Assembly (NCBI GenBank): GCA_002314525.1
Contig: DCGE01000094.1
Location: forward strand, 39,827-55,472
Length of the DNA: 15,646 bases
From: Prevotellaceae bacterium UBA1786
GTDB lineage: Bacteria > Bacteroidota > Bacteroidia > Bacteroidales > Bacteroidaceae
Reading direction: 5' to 3'
Part shown: in pieces, positions 14,246-15,646 of the stretch
Layout of the letters: each line of letters opens with the position of its first letter
Numbering within the stretch: the stretch's first letter is position 1
Notes under the pieces: model-generated
What the model was told of the DNA's origin: nothing
The model's input: the letters and a program-made list of their open reading frames with translations, nothing else
The model's database searches: none
Program-made: the position numbers and the translations under genes

Positions 14246-14277
14246 CAAAGATAGGCAAAATACTTGTTTCCGACAAA
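14246..14277 (-). promoter_or_regulatory. Bacteroidetes-type promoter for rnr, at the start codon
   Basis: On the minus strand TTTG (14277-14274) is followed after 20 bases by TATCTTTG (14253-14246). The -7 element ends five bases from the A of the rnr ATG at 14241, so the transcript should begin at or within a few bases of the start codon. Confidence 0.75.
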
Positions 14278-14353
14278 TAATAACCGATTTTTTTATGTTC
14301 ATAAGGGGAATCATACAAAAATAATCCGGAAAGCAAGATTTTGAGATGATTTA

Positions 14354-14384
14354 TTTGCTGTTGGATTTTTTTTCACTAATTTTG
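14354..14384 (+). promoter_or_regulatory. Bacteroidetes-type promoter for the secreted hydrolase gene
   Basis: TTTG (14354-14357) is followed after 19 bases by TAATTTTG (14377-14384). Transcription should begin near 14391, about 29 bases before the ATG at 14420. It is divergent from the rnr promoter. Confidence 0.75.
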
Positions 14385-14419
14385 TGCAATAATACATTGT
14401 TCAGTTATTTTACTCACAC

Positions 14420-15538
14420 ATGAACTACAAGACCATAAAATTCTGCATCGCCTTCTGCATCGGGATTGCTTTTGCTGCCAGTGCCAAAGGAGATGATGCT
14501 GCAGACATGATTTATGCAGCATGGAAACAGGAGCAACAGATTCTGCTTCGTCATAATCTGGATGATATGTGCATCCGTCAGGGAACCGATTCCATGAAGT
14601 TCACTATGAAGTTCTTCGGCGAGAAACCTCATGACGGCTGGAGTCTGTGGATTTCCCTGCATGGCGGGGGTGGGGTACCTGCTGATGTGAATGATCAGCA
14701 ATGGGAGAACCAGAAGCTGCTGTATAAGCCTAAAGAGGGAATATACGTCTGTCCTCGTGCTCCGAGAAACCTATGGAACATGTGGTGTACCGATAGCATT
14801 GACCCGATGTACGAAGAACTGATTCGCACTCTGGTGGTATGCGAGGATGTCAATCCCGACAAGGTTTACATCAATGGCTATTCAGCCGGAGGCGATGGGG
14901 AGTGGCGACTGGTTCCACGCATGGCAGACCGTTGGGCTGCAGCAGCCATGATGGCTGGGCATCCGGGTGATGTACGTCTGGAGAACGTGAGGAACCTGCC
15001 ATTCACCATCTGGGTCGGCAGCGAAGACTATGCCTACGACCGCAACAAGTTAGTGCCGCTCAGAGGACTGCAACTCGACTCACTGCAGAATAACGATCCT
15101 GAAGGCTATATCCACGAGACACACGTGATGGAAGGTCTGCCCCACTGGATGATGCAACGTGATACTATTGCACTCGACTGGATGCGTCAGTTCCGCCGAA
15201 ATCCTCATCCCAAGCGTGTCGTATGGCGTCAGGAGGAGGTGCTGAAACAGTGGTTCTACTGGTTGGAAGCCCCAAAGGATGAACTGGAACGAGGAAAGAC
15301 CATAGTTGCCGAAATCAAGAGCAACACCATTTATATCACAAGGTGCGATTACTCCAGACTCACACTGTATTTAGCCGATGATATGCTTGACCTCAACAGA
15401 CGCATAACCATCGTCATGCCCGATGGCAGGAAGAAGACCGTCAAGCCTCATCGCTCAGACAAGACACTGCGCGAGACATTGACAGCCAGAGCCGACAAGG
15501 GCTATATGTTCCCCGTCAGGATTGAGAGTCACTGGTAA
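14420..15538 (+). CDS. Secreted alpha/beta hydrolase (esterase/peptidase-like)
   Basis: This 372-residue protein begins with a signal peptide (about 1-22, ending AASA before KGDD). The catalytic domain covers about 60-260. HGGGG at 81-85 is the likely oxyanion-hole stretch. GYSAGGDG (153-160) holds the GxSxG nucleophile Ser155. WVGSEDYAYD (198-207) is a plausible acid site with Asp203. LPHWMMQ (240-246) holds the likely catalytic His242. The pattern resembles the polyhydroxybutyrate-depolymerase-like or acetyl-esterase-like hydrolases that Bacteroidales export. Residues 260-372 form an extra C-terminal region with beta-like stretches (TIYITRCDYSRLTLYL, RRITIVMPDG), perhaps a small accessory domain. 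The substrate is unknown. The gene has its own full promoter. I find no convincing terminator in the 108 bases that follow. Confidence 0.88.
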   Translation: MNYKTIKFCIAFCIGIAFAASAKGDDAADMIYAAWKQEQQILLRHNLDDMCIRQGTDSMKFTMKFFGEKPHDGWSLWISLHGGGGVPADVNDQQWENQKLLYKPKEGIYVCPRAPRNLWNMWCTDSIDPMYEELIRTLVVCEDVNPDKVYINGYSAGGDGEWRLVPRMADRWAAAAMMAGHPGDVRLENVRNLPFTIWVGSEDYAYDRNKLVPLRGLQLDSLQNNDPEGYIHETHVMEGLPHWMMQRDTIALDWMRQFRRNPHPKRVVWRQEEVLKQWFYWLEAPKDELERGKTIVAEIKSNTIYITRCDYSRLTLYLADDMLDLNRRITIVMPDGRKKTVKPHRSDKTLRETLTARADKGYMFPVRIESHW

Positions 15539-15646
15539 AAACCTGTGTTTTCTTTTTGAGATAAAAAAGTGCCTACGGCTAAAAAAAACTTGTACTGATG
15601 TTTCCATTTCCACCGCGCCAGCCTTTTTTTACCGACCATCGGGAGG

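Noticed and set aside
15556..15592. Possible terminator after the secreted hydrolase gene
   Set aside because: GCC-TAC-GGC gives only a three-base-pair stem. The nearby A and T runs do not make a convincing hairpin on either strand.

Overview
The window looks like a chromosomal segment from a member of the Bacteroidales, most likely Prevotellaceae. Three things point there. First, four promoters have the Bacteroidetes-type form TTTG-N19/20-TAnnTTTG, and two more show only the -7 part. Second, most genes lack a Shine-Dalgarno sequence. Third, the protein sequences of mnmG, apt, uvrC, greA, rnr and nupG read like Bacteroides/Prevotella versions as I remember them; no database was searched. Genes are dense, with no gene-free stretch above 300 bases. 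I see no rRNA, tRNA, CRISPR array or insertion sequence.

Layout. 3-778 (+): the last 62 codons of one short chromate-transporter-family gene and a complete second one, overlapping by 4 bases. 785-2104 (-): a NupG-like nucleoside transporter with its own promoter. 2235-2690 (-): a small secreted protein with two LTxxQ motifs and a Gly/Pro-rich tail, with its own terminator. 2827-7685 (+): a probable operon of an unrecognised secreted protein, mnmG, apt and uvrC, closed by a strong two-way terminator. 7750-8626 (-): greA and a HIT-family hydrolase, with a terminator-like hairpin in the greA leader. 8810-10467 (+): a small lipoprotein translationally coupled to a secreted DUF2264 protein. 10425-14241 (-): rnr, an NAD-dependent epimerase/reductase and a PAP2-type membrane enzyme, all overlapping. 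14420-15538 (+): a secreted alpha/beta hydrolase. In 15539-15646 I see nothing I can name.

The most interesting region is 12170-14241. RNase R is only 618 residues long. Its winged-helix N-terminus runs almost directly into the RNB catalytic domain, so both cold-shock domains are missing. The junction is encoded by 2.3 tandem copies of a 31-bp repeat. A third copy of the same 31-mer, in the opposite coding orientation and next to a heptamer repeat, lies in frame inside the neighbouring epimerase gene. Another heptamer array fills the apt-uvrC gap. Together these suggest small interspersed repeats that have spread into coding sequence and may have helped remodel rnr. The rnr promoter sits so close to its ATG that the mRNA is probably leaderless.
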